64,000 nt of DNA from Morella rubra (taxonomy: Eukaryota; Streptophyta; Magnoliopsida; Fagales; Myricaceae), in NCBI GenBank assembly GCA_003952965.2, contig CM025851.1, forward strand, positions 16,030,411-16,094,410, given 5' to 3'. Below are positions 41,411 through 53,514 of the stretch, piece after piece. The notes beneath the pieces are model-generated. The model did not search any database, was not told the origin of the DNA, and worked only from the letters and a program-made list of their open reading frames with translations. Each line of letters opens with the position of its first letter. Positions within the stretch are counted from its first letter, which is position 1. Position numbers and translations under genes: made by a program.

Positions 41411-44400
41411 GGGAGGATGGGCGTAACGGGACTAACGGGTACAGTTTTTTATTGGTTGGTTGGTAATGAAAGCGAGCGGAACTTGGGTCTCGTTTTTTCT
41501 ATTAATTTAAGGGGCGCTGCCAACGAAAAGAAAGTGAAGTCCGTGGGCTGCGCGACCCCAGTGTTTTATAACCCATCGTCTGTACGATTTTGGTAAAATT
41601 ATAAATATTTTAGGTATATTAGAATTTTATAAATTTTTATGTTAAAGTTAGTAAAATTTTGTAAAGATATTTAATTTTTATTAAAATTATAAAAAGATTT
41701 AGTGAAAGATAATTTAATGTAATTGTTTAATAAAAAATATTAAAATTAGATGAAAAATTATCAAGAGAAAAAATTTATTATAATTTTTTTATAAAATATG
41801 AGAATTTGTGTGAAAAGTAATTGAAGGTTGTTTAAAATGTATTAATGTTTGTGTATAAATTTTTAAAATTTTAAGTATTAATTTTTAAAATTTTATTGAA
41901 TATATTTATATTTTAAAATAATTTTGAAACGAGCATGATTCTCTTCTCTCGCTCCTCCGAAATTGCTCTACGTACTGGGAAATCATGAGTAGCCACGTGT
42001 CTCAATCAGACGTCCGAAGTTGTTTTACAATCGGGCACGAATCAGGAGGGCCTGGAGGGGGATTTGGTGTGGGTGCAACCTGAGAAGCAAGCGCGATATC
42101 GTAAATCCAAGGGATGTAGGGTTGCCAACTTGCCTGTAGTGGAAAATCATTTTCTTTTCCTTTTTCGTTAATAAACAGTGAAAATGATACACCGTGACGT
42201 CATTTTCCATGACTGTTAGGTGAACAGTGAAAAGAAAAATAAAATAAAATAAAAGCACATTCTTGTAACTTAAATGGAAAATATCAATTTTTCTTGCAGA
42301 GTATAAGGGTTTGGAAGGTTTAGAGTATTTTTTTCGTACTTAAAAATACAATCCAAGTGATTCTTTGATTAGTTTTTTTTATGGCATAAATGTTGTTAAT
42401 TAATTTTTTTAAAATAAAGAAGAAAATCTGTTTTATTCAAGGTCTTTTTACAGGGATCGAGATAGACAAAATTTTGATTTGCAAATATAAATAATTCACA
42501 ATTTTGATAAAAATAATAATAATATACTTTTAAAATACTTTTTATTTTCATCTTCAAATCATCTCTTTTTATTACAAAAAATATATAAAAAAAAAATTCA
42601 CTAAAATTATATTTCTCTTCATTTTCTCACCGTTTCTAATAAAATTTTACTTTTTTTTGACTATTTTTTCTTAAAATTTAATAAAACTTTAATTTATTTC
42701 AATTTTTATAATATTTCCAATATTTCTATAGCTAGCAAACATTTCGTTAGGCAACTGAACACGTCTTAGGTGCTGTTAGCTTTGGATTCAGATTTTGGCA
42801 CTTGTACTTTTTCCAAGTATGGAAAAAATATCTCTTATCTGTTAAAAGAGAAAATATCTTTGGGCTTTTTTTCCTATGCAAGTAGAGAAAAAATATCTGA
42901 AAATATCTTTTCACATATATTGGATAACTGTGAAATTCTTATCTTAAAAAAAAAAAAGTTCGTACCAGAAAAACCTCATAGGAGCCGCAATCACTCCTAT
43001 TTCTCTTCCAGTGCTCTTCATCTTCACCTAGGTTTAATTGGAAAATAAACTGATCAGATTCAGAGCAGCAACAGACCTCAAGAATTCCAGTTGACCTCAT
43101 CTAAATTTCAATTAAGTAATTGACTCGCTAGCATGTTTTAAGGTACAATTAGTTCAAAATTAAAAGTTCATCCTTTTTATTATTAAACTATTATTGTTAA
43201 GAGTAATTAATTTCTTGTTGAATCACTTCAGATTTTTATTAGATTCGTTGCCAACTTAGAAGTGTCGCAAAGAAAAGAAAGACAAATGTCTTTTTCTTCC
43301 AAACAAATATCTTTCGGACCTTTGGTGAGCCTAACGCGTCTTGTTAGCTTTTTCAAAAAGCTGATGGTGATGGTTTGCTATAAAAGGGTCACAATCGTCA
43401 TTCGGGATCCGAAAGATCACGGGGTTCTTGCTGATTTCCAGTTTCCCACGAATCTCTCGAAAGATCAGACGGTTCTTTTTACTACACTCTCTATAATAGA
43501 CGAAAACGTACGCTACTTTATGATGGCTTCCTTCCTTAACTGAAAGTTTTGTTGCTTCTTAAACATTGTTCTACCAAGACATTTAATTTTGGGGTGTTTG
43601 TTTGTCAAAATTTTGGGGAATATTTCCAAAATTTTGGGAATCTTTACTTTATTGAGATTTATTGGGGTTTGTGAAAAGTGAAGTGTGTATGTGTAAAAGT
43701 TAAAAATTTTGAAGTGTGTTTGTTTTGTTAGAAATTTTGAGGCCCCAAAATATTGGGGAAACAAACACCCCCTTTATGTTCTCCTAACTTCAGTTATAAC
43801 TTACGAAGTTTGGGGGAAGGGCGGGTCATTGAGGGTGGGCACGACTATTTTCAACACGAGCATGTTCTCTCAAACAAGATTAAAAAAACGTGTCTAAACG
43901 AATTTTTAAGAGTTGTGTACGCTACCTTTTCTAGGATATTAATATCTTATTTCTGAAAAGACGTAATTGCACCTTAATGAAAAAGGTTGTAATTAAGTCT
44001 TTAGTAACTATTGCAACAATTAGTCCTCTGAAATCGAATTTTCTAAAAAAACAATCCTTCTGTTTATTTCTCGTCTTAGGCCTAAAGAATAAAATACTAC
44101 TTGCGTGCTAAAACTACATCACACATATCCAATTAAATTCTTAATGCCACTTGTACGCCACCTGTCAACAAATAAAAGAATGCTGGGAAAAAAAAGTATC
44201 AATCAAGAAGCCACGATCACGATGAGAATTATTATTAAATTTTTTTAGATAAATTTTAAATTTCAATAGACAACGCGGAGAGTATCCTTATCGACTTGAG
44301 ACGAAAAGATACTTGATGCTGTATGGGCTGGGAGCCTTCTTTCACCAAAGACGAAAAGGCCCAAGGGGCCGGAGTATATATGACTCCACATTGGGCTTGG

Positions 44401-44581
44401 CACCATTGGGGACCCGATAGAAAGTTTCAACGGGTACTGGACTAAACCCGGACCCGGAGTGACCAGACCTTCCATTTTCCAGTTGCATTTTGACACGTCA
44501 TCACAGTCAGTTGAGTTCCAGCACGGGGACAGAATACAGATCGCGGGTTGGGATAGGAAGAGCAAAATTCCGGAGTTGGCG
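41411..44581. other. Divergent spacer between BPS1 and metallophosphoesterase
   Basis: 41580-41930 and 42290-42760 are extremely AT-rich with no gene. 41940-42130 is a GC-richer island without a convincing frame. 42770-43560 has short open frames of no family. A foldback element lies at 43591-43771. 44260-44581 is the promoter and leader of the downstream gene. Confidence 0.4.
43591..43771. mobile_element. Small foldback element
   Basis: The start GGGGTGTTTGTTTGTC is the inverted complement of the end AAACAAACACCCC, and the next blocks CAAAATTTTGGGGAATATTT and CCCCAAAATATTGGGG also pair. A target duplication was not clear. It is non-coding, MITE-like. Confidence 0.65.
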
Positions 44582-47500
44582 ATGAAGTCGAAGAAGGGAG
44601 CGATGATTTTGAATCTAATTACCCTGTTATGCTTCACGACCACCACTTCCACTTGTGCAAGCCATGCAGCCAGAATTATTGCGGAGGAAGGAGGAGGAGA
44701 TGAATTCTCGTCTTCTTCTTCTTCAAAACCTGTCTGGAATAGCAATGACAAGAACAATAGGAGGGTGATTGATGTGAAGGGAGGCCCCGAATCAGTGGTT
44801 TGGGTAGTTCAGCTCTCTGATCTCCATTTCAGTGTCCACCATCCTGACAGAGCACTCGATTTCAAGGACATTGTGGGCCCTGCTCTCTCCATGATTAATC
44901 CTTCTCTCGTCCTAATCACTGGTGATCTCACAGGTTTTCCCGCCTCTCTGTCTCCTCTCTGTGTGTGTGTGTGTGTGTCTGTCTCTATATATATATCTAT
45001 CTATCTATTTTTCTCGCTTCATTGGTAAGTTACACTTGCACGGAATGGGTGCCGAACCACAACCTCACACCCCTCGTTATTTGTTAGGGAGAAGACACCA
45101 CTGGGGCTATTGCTCAGTAGATATTCTTCTTGAGTTTCCAACAAATTTTAGACACCAAATGTACAAGCATAGGCAATGAAAAATTGGGAGGGGAGGCAAT
45201 GGCGGTTGGTCATAATGGCTCTTCCGCCCACTTGTGTATGCTGTGGCGGGCGATGTTGCAGGTTCACATCTGTTTAGCTTGATTTTTCGATTCCTAAGCT
45301 GCCTCGGAGACCTAAAAGACACATTTGATAGCTAAACGCTGACCAATGCCTATCGAGTATCGACAATCAGTAATTTGACAAAGTCGAAGGATTGCAGAAT
45401 CCTAGTGACGTCGAATATGCTTCTTGATATTTGTTTGATACCTTCTGAGCCACTCAAATCTGTTTTCACCTATTTCTGGCATCATGTAACTGAAAATTTT
45501 GAACTATATTGGAAAAAAGAATTGTAAGTTCAAGTCAGAATGGTCAAGTTGTATGCTAGCACAATCAAACATGGAAATGATTTCACAGTATGTTACAATA
45601 AAGACAATCTGGTGGTTGCACTTTGCAGATATATGCATTTTGAATAGGTTCTTTCACGAGTCAAAAGTTGATCTTTCATACTCTTTTTTCTTATTGTAGT
45701 GTTAAGCGTTGGTACTTCTTTCTGATTCCTTCCTGATCCACTTGACGGTTTACAACTTGCTGACTTTTTGGAGCTGCAGGTCCAATTTTGAGTAGTTCAA
45801 TTGTATCGCTGAATTATTAAACCAGTTGAGTTGAAAGTTCGTAACCACAAAAGCAAGTCTGTTGATTACATTTCCAGATTTAAGCTTGTTATACATTTGG
45901 AGCTTTGAATTTGTACTTAAATGACTAAATAATTGAGCTGTAAATATGTGAAACCTTTTATTTACTCATCACAATGATGTCCCAATGGTTTCTTCTATAA
46001 TATCCTTGTCTTACTTATCTTTTTCAGATGGGAAGAGCGAGGACTTATTAACAATGAAGCAAAATGAGGAGGAGTGGGTGGAGTACCAGAACGTAATGGA
46101 AGATGTGATCAAAAGGAGTGGGCTTAACAAGAGCATATTCTTTGACCTCAGAGGAAATCATGATAATTTTGCCGTGCCGGCAGTTGGTGGTGCATTTGAT
46201 TTCTTTTCGAAGTATAGTATCAATGGGCAACTTGGCAGAAATTGGAATGTCAATAGTATCACTCTTCAGGTTGGTTTTTTTACCCTGTGCCTCCTAGCTA
46301 GTTTATCAACGTTTACTGCTACAGAGTTTTCTGTTTGCATCATTTTAACTGGAAATATACTGTTCTATGTTTCTGCCCTAAATATTTTATCCTGGTTCCC
46401 AGAATTGTGCTGATTTGGGTCAGATCTTTTTTTTTCTTCCCTTTATGTACTTTAAATTTAAGTTGGTGAATTGGAAAACTCTCTGGCTTCTCTATAGGGA
46501 GGACATCATTCTTCCTGGCACGCGGGGAGGGTTGGGTAGCTAGCCCCTAAGAAAAGTAAGTGGAGTACTGGAAAACCCTCCGTTGTAGTGAGGGGTTTGC
46601 TTGAAATTCTATCGGGCTATCTTCACATAAGATGACTATTTTCAGAGTACCATGTATCCTCTAGCTTGAGCCTAATTTGTCTTTCCCACTATAAAGACTT
46701 GATCTTCTTATTACCTATTTCTTGTTTACTTGTTGGTGCCAAAGATTTTTGTCATCTCTCTCTCTCTCTCTCTCTAGCCTTTCTTAATGTTTGTATTTAA
46801 GAGGAAAAAACTTTGACTAGAAAACATCAATCACTGAACAGTTTGGGAGGCCCAACAATTTTTAGCTATGATGTTTTCTACGAACATATGGACATGAACA
46901 ACTCTTTTATCTTTCCTTTAAAACTAAAGGATTTTTTCTATGAGTGATAGGACACTTCTCTTTTTTAAACTTTGGCATGTTTGATGCTTGTGGACATCAC
47001 TGTGATGTTAACCTCTATCCAACTGCTCAGTGGCGGATCCAGGACCCAATTTGAAGGGGGGCGAACTCTTAAGATAAAATTTTTTAAAAAAAAAATTACG
47101 TCTAAAATTTTTTTTTTGGCCTGTCCAATGGGGGGCGGCCGCCCCCCCTGCATCCGCCACTGCAACTGCTGTTGGGATGCCGGTACAGAAATTTTTCTTC
47201 ACTTACCTTTCAACATAGTATTCATTTGATATTAAAAGTTCCTAGGAACATTCTTTTAGGAGTTCTTTATGTTTGACTCCCTGACAACTAGGGTTAGTGG
47301 ATTTGGTCTAAGCCACTTCTACGGAGCACATAGATAGAAGCCATGTTTCGGAAAACTGTATTGAAGTTCTGAAGAATTGTCTAATCTAAGTTCAAACTTC
47401 AATTGTCAACTCCAAGGCCTTGATTAAAAATGCAGTGTGTCATGTTGGTAATTGTTAATTGGAAAGCTTTTCTTTACTTCCTTCCTTATGTAAATCCATG

Positions 47501-49606
47501 ATTTTCAATCCAGACTGGCGAGCAGAAATATCTCTTTGTTGGTTTTGACACCACAATGTCCATTGGTTTACGAGGTCCGACTAATCTTTTTGGGCACCCA
47601 ACTGATGAACTGTTAGCAGAATTAGATTTGAAGCTTTCTCAGTGGAACTCTCAATCAACACAGCCAGTGACAAAGATCTCCTTCGGGCATTTTCCACTTT
47701 CATTTTCAGCACCCTCGTATACTGGAAAGAGCCTAAAAGATATTTTCCTCAAGCATTCATTATCAGCATACCTTTGTGGGCATCTCCACTCTAGGTTTGG
47801 TAAAAATTTGAAGCGGCACCATCAGTCTAGTCATCAATTTTTACCCTTGCCAAAGTTTTTCCAGCTTAATATACACCAGATATCTTCTGGCAGTACTGTA
47901 AATTGTTCATTTGGAGCCCCGACTGTTGAAGAATTCTGGGAATGGGAGATGGGTGACTGGAGGAAGAGTAGAGCAATGCGAGTTTTGGCCATTGATAAAG
48001 GCCATGTTTCATATGTTGACCTTGACTTTAAGTCAGGAGCCAAAAGAACAATAATATTGCCCACATTTCCACTAGACTCACGTTTAATGTCATCATCTTC
48101 CTCACGTAGCAAGTATGATTGCGGAGTTATGCTCCCATCATCTTATGCGTCAGTTAGAGCTCTGGTGTTTTCCAGTTCTCCAATTGTGTCTGTTACGACC
48201 AGGATCTATGACACCAAAGCTGGAAATCTAATATTGGTCATGGAGACGTCTATGACGAAGCTTGTGGATAAAACCTCCAGAGGAGATCTTTATGCTGCTC
48301 CATGGAATCACAAAGCATTTGAGGATCCATCTCCTGACAGATTCTGGTTGCAAATTGAAGCGACTGACATACAGGGTAGATCAACTTTGACTGAATTGAT
48401 GCCCTTTTCTATTAATGGTCTTAGTGCTAAGATCTCATGGACATGGAAGGAATTTTTGGTCATGGGTTGTCAATGGGCTGCCTTGTATTATCCAATGCTC
48501 TGGTCTGCACTGTATTTTATGGTCTCCATTCTTCTTATTCCAAAAGCTCTCTCCATTTTAAAGAAGCAATATACTTACAAAAATTTCATTGCCAATAAAG
48601 GCTTCATGAATGGTGCGGCATGGGTTCTACAGGAGCTGTGCAGGGTTCCCATAGTATGGTACGGTATGTTAGGATACTTGTTCCACCTAGTATTATTCCC
48701 CTGGTTGGTTGGGCAAGTTTTAACTGATGGTGACGGTAGGGGATACATGACTTATATGGGCTGGGTAGTTAAAAGTCTTAATGGGAAGGGAAAAAATTAT
48801 TATCTCGGATCTCCAGATATTATGGTGGTCGTTCTTCCCCATCTCTTCTTTGTGGTTTTGCCAGCTGTTCTGGTTGCTGCGGCTTTGGCCGCTGAACGAG
48901 AGATCTATAGGGAATATTTTTTATCACGTTCAGGGAAAAAAGAAGATGACTATGATCAGGAAAATAAGAGATCTCTAAGGTGTGATTACTGGGGCAGCTT
49001 CCATTTTGGTGATCGGTGGATACAAAAAGTTCTCTTGGTGGGGTGCCTGGTGATTTATTGGAAGCATTTTAAGGTTAGTTTTTAACTCCTCTCATCTCCT
49101 GCAATATGGTACAATATGAATGAGGTGGAGAATATTTATTATGTTGGGTCATTAACTGAAGGTAACCGTCATAATTCACCAAAAAGAAAAAAAGAAGAAG
49201 AGGAACACGGAAACAACTGAAACTAGCTGCTTTTTCACAAATGTTGGTACCGAGCTCCAATTGATGACAAGATTCAATTGGAGTTACCAGATTATTAGAG
49301 GAAAAAAAAATCGTTAGATCTTGGAACAAATATTCTCAGAAGTCATGCAGACTAAAAACTTATTTTTCTTTTCTATGGCTTTTGTAGATCATACAGAACA
49401 GTACAGTACATTTGTTATTACTGAATGTTTGCTAAGCCTCTCTTTCTGCTTTGTGTCTTTTTTCCTTTTCTATTTTTCAATAACAGCTTTGCAGGGCTCT
49501 GGCAAAAGCTTATGAGATGAACCCATTGATTCATTTCCCGGTATATAGCCTTTCAATTCCACTATTGCTGGCTTGTGCTATCTACAAAACTGGGAGCGTC
49601 AGATGA
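44582..49606 (+). CDS. Membrane metallophosphoesterase (At3g03305 type)
   Basis: Calcineurin-like phosphoesterase with a lumenal catalytic domain and C-terminal membrane helices, related to animal TMEM62. Exons: 44582-44933, 46028-46269, 47514-49073, 49487-49606, giving 757 residues. Signal peptide 1-25 (MILNLITLLCFTTTTSTCA). Metal ligands are all present: D80-x-H82 (QLSDLHF), GD 114-115 (LVLITGDLTD), GNHD 160-163, GH 256-257 (SFGHFP) and GHLH 287-290. Helices follow after about residue 510 (WAALYYPMLWSALYFMVSIL; VWYGMLGYLFHLVLFPWLVG; MVVVLPHLFFVVLPAVLVAA; VLLVGCLVIYW; YSLSIPLLLACAIY). The frame is open upstream to a GTG at 44459, but the ATG at 44582 gives the signal peptide. Intron 1 has TG, TA and ATCT microsatellites (44960-45006); intron 2 has a CT repeat at 46758 and an hAT-like insertion at 47028. 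The substrate is unknown. Confidence 0.93.
47028..47162. mobile_element. 135-bp hAT-like MITE in metallophosphoesterase intron 2
   Basis: It starts CAGTGGCGGATCCAGGA and ends GCATCCGCCACTG, an inverted terminal repeat. It is flanked by exact 8-bp copies of CAACTGCT (47020-47027 and 47163-47170). The terminus is the same as that of the element at 23143. Confidence 0.9.
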
Positions 49607-49966
49607 GCATTGCAAGGAGTAAACAGGTGCTAACCTTGGTCGATTTTGTGTTCATCCTATTAGTCTTTGAGACTTGAATGCGACACGAAATAATGCCCTT
49701 GTCTCAAGTGGTTGCCATAAACACTGGTTTCAAGTAACCATCACTGCAGAAGATTGACATATCACTGATAAAAGAAAAATACAGAAAGCTTGATAGTTTG
49801 TGCTTTGGTATATTGCATAGGGTGTAAGTGAATTTGAGTTTGGATATGATTTTCGTGCACAAGAAGGAAAGCCACAACCTGTGAAGAAGAGGTTCCTTCC
49901 ATCACAACGGTTGTTGTATGTCATGTATTATTGTGATATAGACAGAGATCTTGTTTTGTTTTGCAG

Positions 49967-50750
49967 AAATATTCACTTCCCTTTAACTGGGAAATCGCAA
50001 TATTTTTGACCCTTTAAGGACAAAAATCCCTGTGTAAGTCTGTTGAGAGATGGTATTCAACCTCAACAGGGAGGGGAAGTAGATTCTGAGAACAGAATGC
50101 AATGTATATCATATCTATATTAGGACATACACTCACATTGGGGGGCAATATATGTTATATTTCCTTGTTAAAGATTTAGGCTTGTAGTTTTTTGTTTTCT
50201 TGGTTCTGATATGCTGCGTAATAGTATAAGCTACTAATAGGTTAGGCCAGTCACCGGGTCCTGGGACTACATAATCGCTACTCGAGTCCTATTAGTCTAC
50301 ATGTCTATGTCATCTATGGATATCTCTAGTGGCTCCCAGATAAGACGTAAATTCACTTTAGCTAAAATAATAGATGTCGTATCTCGGTCATTGATGCTCT
50401 TGTTTTTTGTTTGCCTTGCTCTGCTCAACAAGAATGAAGCGTCCTGTAGGTGCAAATCTTGACAAAATTGTGACTTGTTCACACTCTCCTTTTTCCCTAT
50501 ATAAACCTATACTTGCATGAGTGCGAGTGTGAAGGAGTGCAACGGATAGAGAGAAAGAGTGACTCAGACAGACTCTGGTTTCTCTCTCCATGGAGCCTTG
50601 CCGAACATCTAAAGGTTTCTACTGGGAAGATTCGAACCATGGAAGGGCTATCAGTGCGAGAAGATCTTCCAACCTCTTCACGAATACAGTAAACTGCACC
50701 ATCTTTGACATATCATGATATTTGATCCCGCTGTGTTTTGACATCATCCA
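49967..50750. repeat. Tandem duplication, unit 1 (784 bp)
   Basis: Positions 49967-50562 match 50751-51346 without any difference that I could find over 596 bp. The remaining 188 bp (50563-50750) correspond to 51347-51547 but are strongly diverged, keeping blocks such as TTTCTACTGGGAAG, GGGCTATCAGT, TCTTCCAACCTCTTCACGAA and TTTTGACATCATCCAA. A TATA-like CTATATAAACC occurs at 50500. Short minus-strand frames inside are repeated exactly and show no known domain. Confidence 0.9.
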
Positions 50751-51547
50751 AAATATTCACTTCCCTTTAACTGGGAAATCGCAATATTTTTGACCCTTTA
50801 AGGACAAAAATCCCTGTGTAAGTCTGTTGAGAGATGGTATTCAACCTCAACAGGGAGGGGAAGTAGATTCTGAGAACAGAATGCAATGTATATCATATCT
50901 ATATTAGGACATACACTCACATTGGGGGGCAATATATGTTATATTTCCTTGTTAAAGATTTAGGCTTGTAGTTTTTTGTTTTCTTGGTTCTGATATGCTG
51001 CGTAATAGTATAAGCTACTAATAGGTTAGGCCAGTCACCGGGTCCTGGGACTACATAATCGCTACTCGAGTCCTATTAGTCTACATGTCTATGTCATCTA
51101 TGGATATCTCTAGTGGCTCCCAGATAAGACGTAAATTCACTTTAGCTAAAATAATAGATGTCGTATCTCGGTCATTGATGCTCTTGTTTTTTGTTTGCCT
51201 TGCTCTGCTCAACAAGAATGAAGCGTCCTGTAGGTGCAAATCTTGACAAAATTGTGACTTGTTCACACTCTCCTTTTTCCCTATATAAACCTATACTTGC
51301 ATGAGTGCGAGTGTGAAGGAGTGCAACGGATAGAGAGAAAGAGTGAGAGGGAGAGGTGTTGCCTCGCAAAGTTGCGAACCATCTAAAACCTAAATTTCTA
51401 CTGGGAAGGATCGAACCATGGTACAGGGCTATCAGTCTCTGACTTTCTTCGGCCAGATCTTCCAACCTCTTCACGAATACAGTTCACTGCGCCCTTTACT
51501 AATATATTATCAAAGTAAATGGGTTTGCTGGTTTTGACATCATCCAA
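50751..51547. repeat. Tandem duplication, unit 2
   Basis: Second unit of the direct repeat that starts at 49967, offset 784 bp. It is identical through 51346 and diverged from 51347 to the shared end TTTTGACATCATCCAA. It runs directly into retroelement debris. Confidence 0.9.
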
Positions 51548-51639
51548 TCCGCAACAAATCGAATGAAACGTTTTTATTGTTGTAGTATTGGATCCACAAT
51601 GAATTCTATGGATCCTTAGGTGTTTGGTCGCAACACCTG

Positions 51640-52015
51640 GATACATCAGAAGTGCTGCTACGAGACAGAACGGCCTCGCGTTGCGGAAGGAACGTTTTAT
51701 TTTGTTTTGAGTTGGAGGCAAGAGGTCTTATCAATGGGAGTTGTTTTGGAACCTCGATGTCGACCCATACTCTGCTTGGAAAGTAGCAGAATCATTTGTG
51801 GGTTACATTGCAAAACTACATGGGAAGCGACGTAGGATTTCTAGCGATCAGGATCCGACATTTTATCATCTAAGTGTTGGGAGCATTTTAAGCTCTAATG
51901 GACAAGACTTCAGCTGAGTTGAGTTCTATTATCACCCCAAACTGACGGGCAATCCTGCTGAGCCTGAGCGTGTCATGCAAGGTGTAAATAGTTAGGTGGC
52001 AAGTTGTGATAATTA
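51640..52015 (+). mobile_element. Ty3/Gypsy retrotransposon integrase fossil
   Basis: Short stretches resemble the integrase core of plant Ty3/Gypsy elements: FVGYIAKLHGKRRRI followed by SSDQDPTF, and HPKLTGNPAEPERV. The element is old and broken; only part of the integrase core is left and no LTR, protease or reverse transcriptase was recognised. Confidence 0.6.
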
Positions 52016-52154
52016 TGCAGGGAGTCCTATTCTAAACAAGCTATCCGTAAGAATCAGAAATACAAAAAGGAGTTGATGAGGCACACTCTCCATCTTACGA
52101 AACCAGCGAACCAATAGCCCATTTTATCAGAGTTAAAAGGGAAAACATCATCTT

Positions 52155-53134
52155 TCAACTACCCAATTTAAAAGCATCTACAAATAGGCCCAAACACACC
52201 CCAGCTTTCCAGTAATTCATCATCCCAACTAAAGCCTGCAACCTCACACTAGATAGAGGAGAAGGCTTTCTGTACATAAGCATACCAATCCCCTCAATGG
52301 CAGCAACAACAACACCTGCAACTAGTACGTCCCAATCCCCTGTCTGTCCAAGGATTGTTGCTAGTGCATTCGCAGTGTAGAAACCCAAAAGAAGCAGAAA
52401 TATCTTCATGGGGAAGTTCTTTCTAGCTGAGTTGAGTTTGTCCAGTAGCTGTCTTCCACCTGCACTCACTATTCTTCCCAACCGAGTGCTACCAAGACCA
52501 GGGCCGTCGCCATTGATGCTCTCTTGCCCACCATTGCTAGGAATCCCACCTGTGTCCAATGCAAAGGCTATTTTCCACCCATATCTTCTTGTCTGAAAAC
52601 TATATCAAGGTATTGAGAATCAATGTCATGTTCAAAAGGCCTCAATGATACAGCAGGGTTTCAAGCAAACAAAAACTTGGTTTGAGAAATTTATAGTACT
52701 TGAGAATGATTCTGGAACTCGGACTAGGAGTTACACAAGGGTTGTGTGTGTTTGTGTGGATCAACTTGGGAATTTCCACTAACAGGTTAGGAGTAGATAG
52801 AGCTTTCACAAGAGAAGCATGAGTCACCCCAAATACCATGTAGATTCACCGAACAACAAATAATTTCTGAGTTGGTTAGTTGACAACAGCAAAGAAGAGA
52901 AACAACATGATATACCTACAACAAGAGATCATGAACAAGTTACATACGTTGATGAAAAAGTTGAAAATGTTACCTTCCCAGGAGCGGCGTAGCAACGCTT
53001 TCTGACCATTTACCACTGACAAAACTAGGTTCACTGCACCAATCTCGGGTGAGGACTAAACAAGATCTATCGGGGCTTTTGGTCAGTGTGGATAATCCCG
53101 GCCGTAGCATCATCGCTCCCACTTGACATGCCAT
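52155..53134 (-). CDS. ycf20-like chloroplast protein
   Basis: DUF565/Ycf20-like protein; Arabidopsis relatives (NPQ6, NPQ7) affect non-photochemical quenching. Exons on the minus strand: 52974-53134 (53 codons plus 2 bases) and 52155-52599, giving 201 residues. Exon 1 (MACQVGAMMLRPGLSTLTKS...) is Ser/Thr/Arg-rich as expected for a plastid transit peptide; its donor is GGAAG|GTAAC. Exon 2 enters at ATATAG|TTTTCAG and reads TRRYGWKIAFALDTGG, then RLGRIVSAGGRQLLDKLNSA, FPMKIFLLLLGFYTANALAT, ILGQTGDWDVLVAGVVVAAI and YWKAGVCLGLFVDAFKLGS, the conserved core with three membrane segments. An acceptor 6 bases further on (TTTTCAG|ACA) would break the frame. A degenerate second copy of exon 1 lies upstream (53252-53421), and the leader is shared with BPS1. 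The exon 2 call is firm; exon 1 is inferred from phase, splice sites and resemblance. Confidence 0.85.
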
Positions 53135-53451
53135 GAGCTAACAAAATATGTTTTGATTTTCGTCAGTTGACAACAGCAAAGAAAAGAAGCGACATGATAA
53201 GCCCACAAGAACAGAGATTCATGACAAGTTAAATAAGTTGAAAAATGTTACCTCCACGGAAAAGGCATAGAAATCTCTACTGAACATTGACCACTGACAC
53301 TACTAGGTTCACTGCACCGGTTATGGGCGAGGACTGAACATGATCTTTCAACTTTCAGGCCTTTCACTTTCCATTATTGATAAACTTGAAGGTACATTAT
53401 CGCTCCCATTTGACAGGCCATGACCTAAAATCACAATAGAATCTTTTGAAG
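52878..53451 (-). repeat. Tandem duplication of ycf20-like exon 1, period 287 bp
   Basis: Two direct units, about 52878-53164 and 53165-53451. Both contain an acceptor-like TTAG, an ATG 3 bases later (53134 and 53421), matching blocks (ATGGC-TGTCAA-TGGGAGCG; TGGTGCAGTGAACCTAG-like), and a donor followed by GTAACATTTTTC. The proximal unit has an open 53-codon frame. The distal unit has a TAA at codon 16 and indels. Confidence 0.8.
53252..53421 (-). pseudogene. Degenerate duplicate of ycf20-like exon 1
   Basis: It reads MACQMGAIMYLQVYQ and then stops; after frame changes the 3' part again resembles the intact exon (CSEPSSVSG). Splice sites at both ends are kept, so it could still be used as a non-coding leader exon or as an alternative exon with a short upstream frame. 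Confidence 0.7.
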
Positions 53452-53514
53452 AACTCGTCAAATCGAAGGAATGATTTGTTCATCCAAGGAACTTTATCAA
53501 CTTCCTAATCAATT

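Noticed and set aside
44459-44581. Upstream extension of the metallophosphoesterase from GTG
   Set aside because: No ATG; the ATG at 44582 directly gives a good signal peptide.
44960-45010. TG/CT/TA/ATCT repeats as a CRISPR-like or regulatory array
   Set aside because: Plain microsatellite in an intron.
49967-51547. The 784-bp tandem pair as two LTRs of one element
   Set aside because: The units abut with no internal region, lack clear TG...CA ends, and diverge only at one end.
52642-52839. Open minus-strand frame (MVFGVTHASLVKAL...) as first exon of the ycf20-like gene
   Set aside because: Its usable GT sites do not join in phase to the ycf20 core except for a weak one, whereas the ATG at 53134 with the donor at 52974 joins in phase to an acceptor at 52600 and gives a family-like N-terminus.
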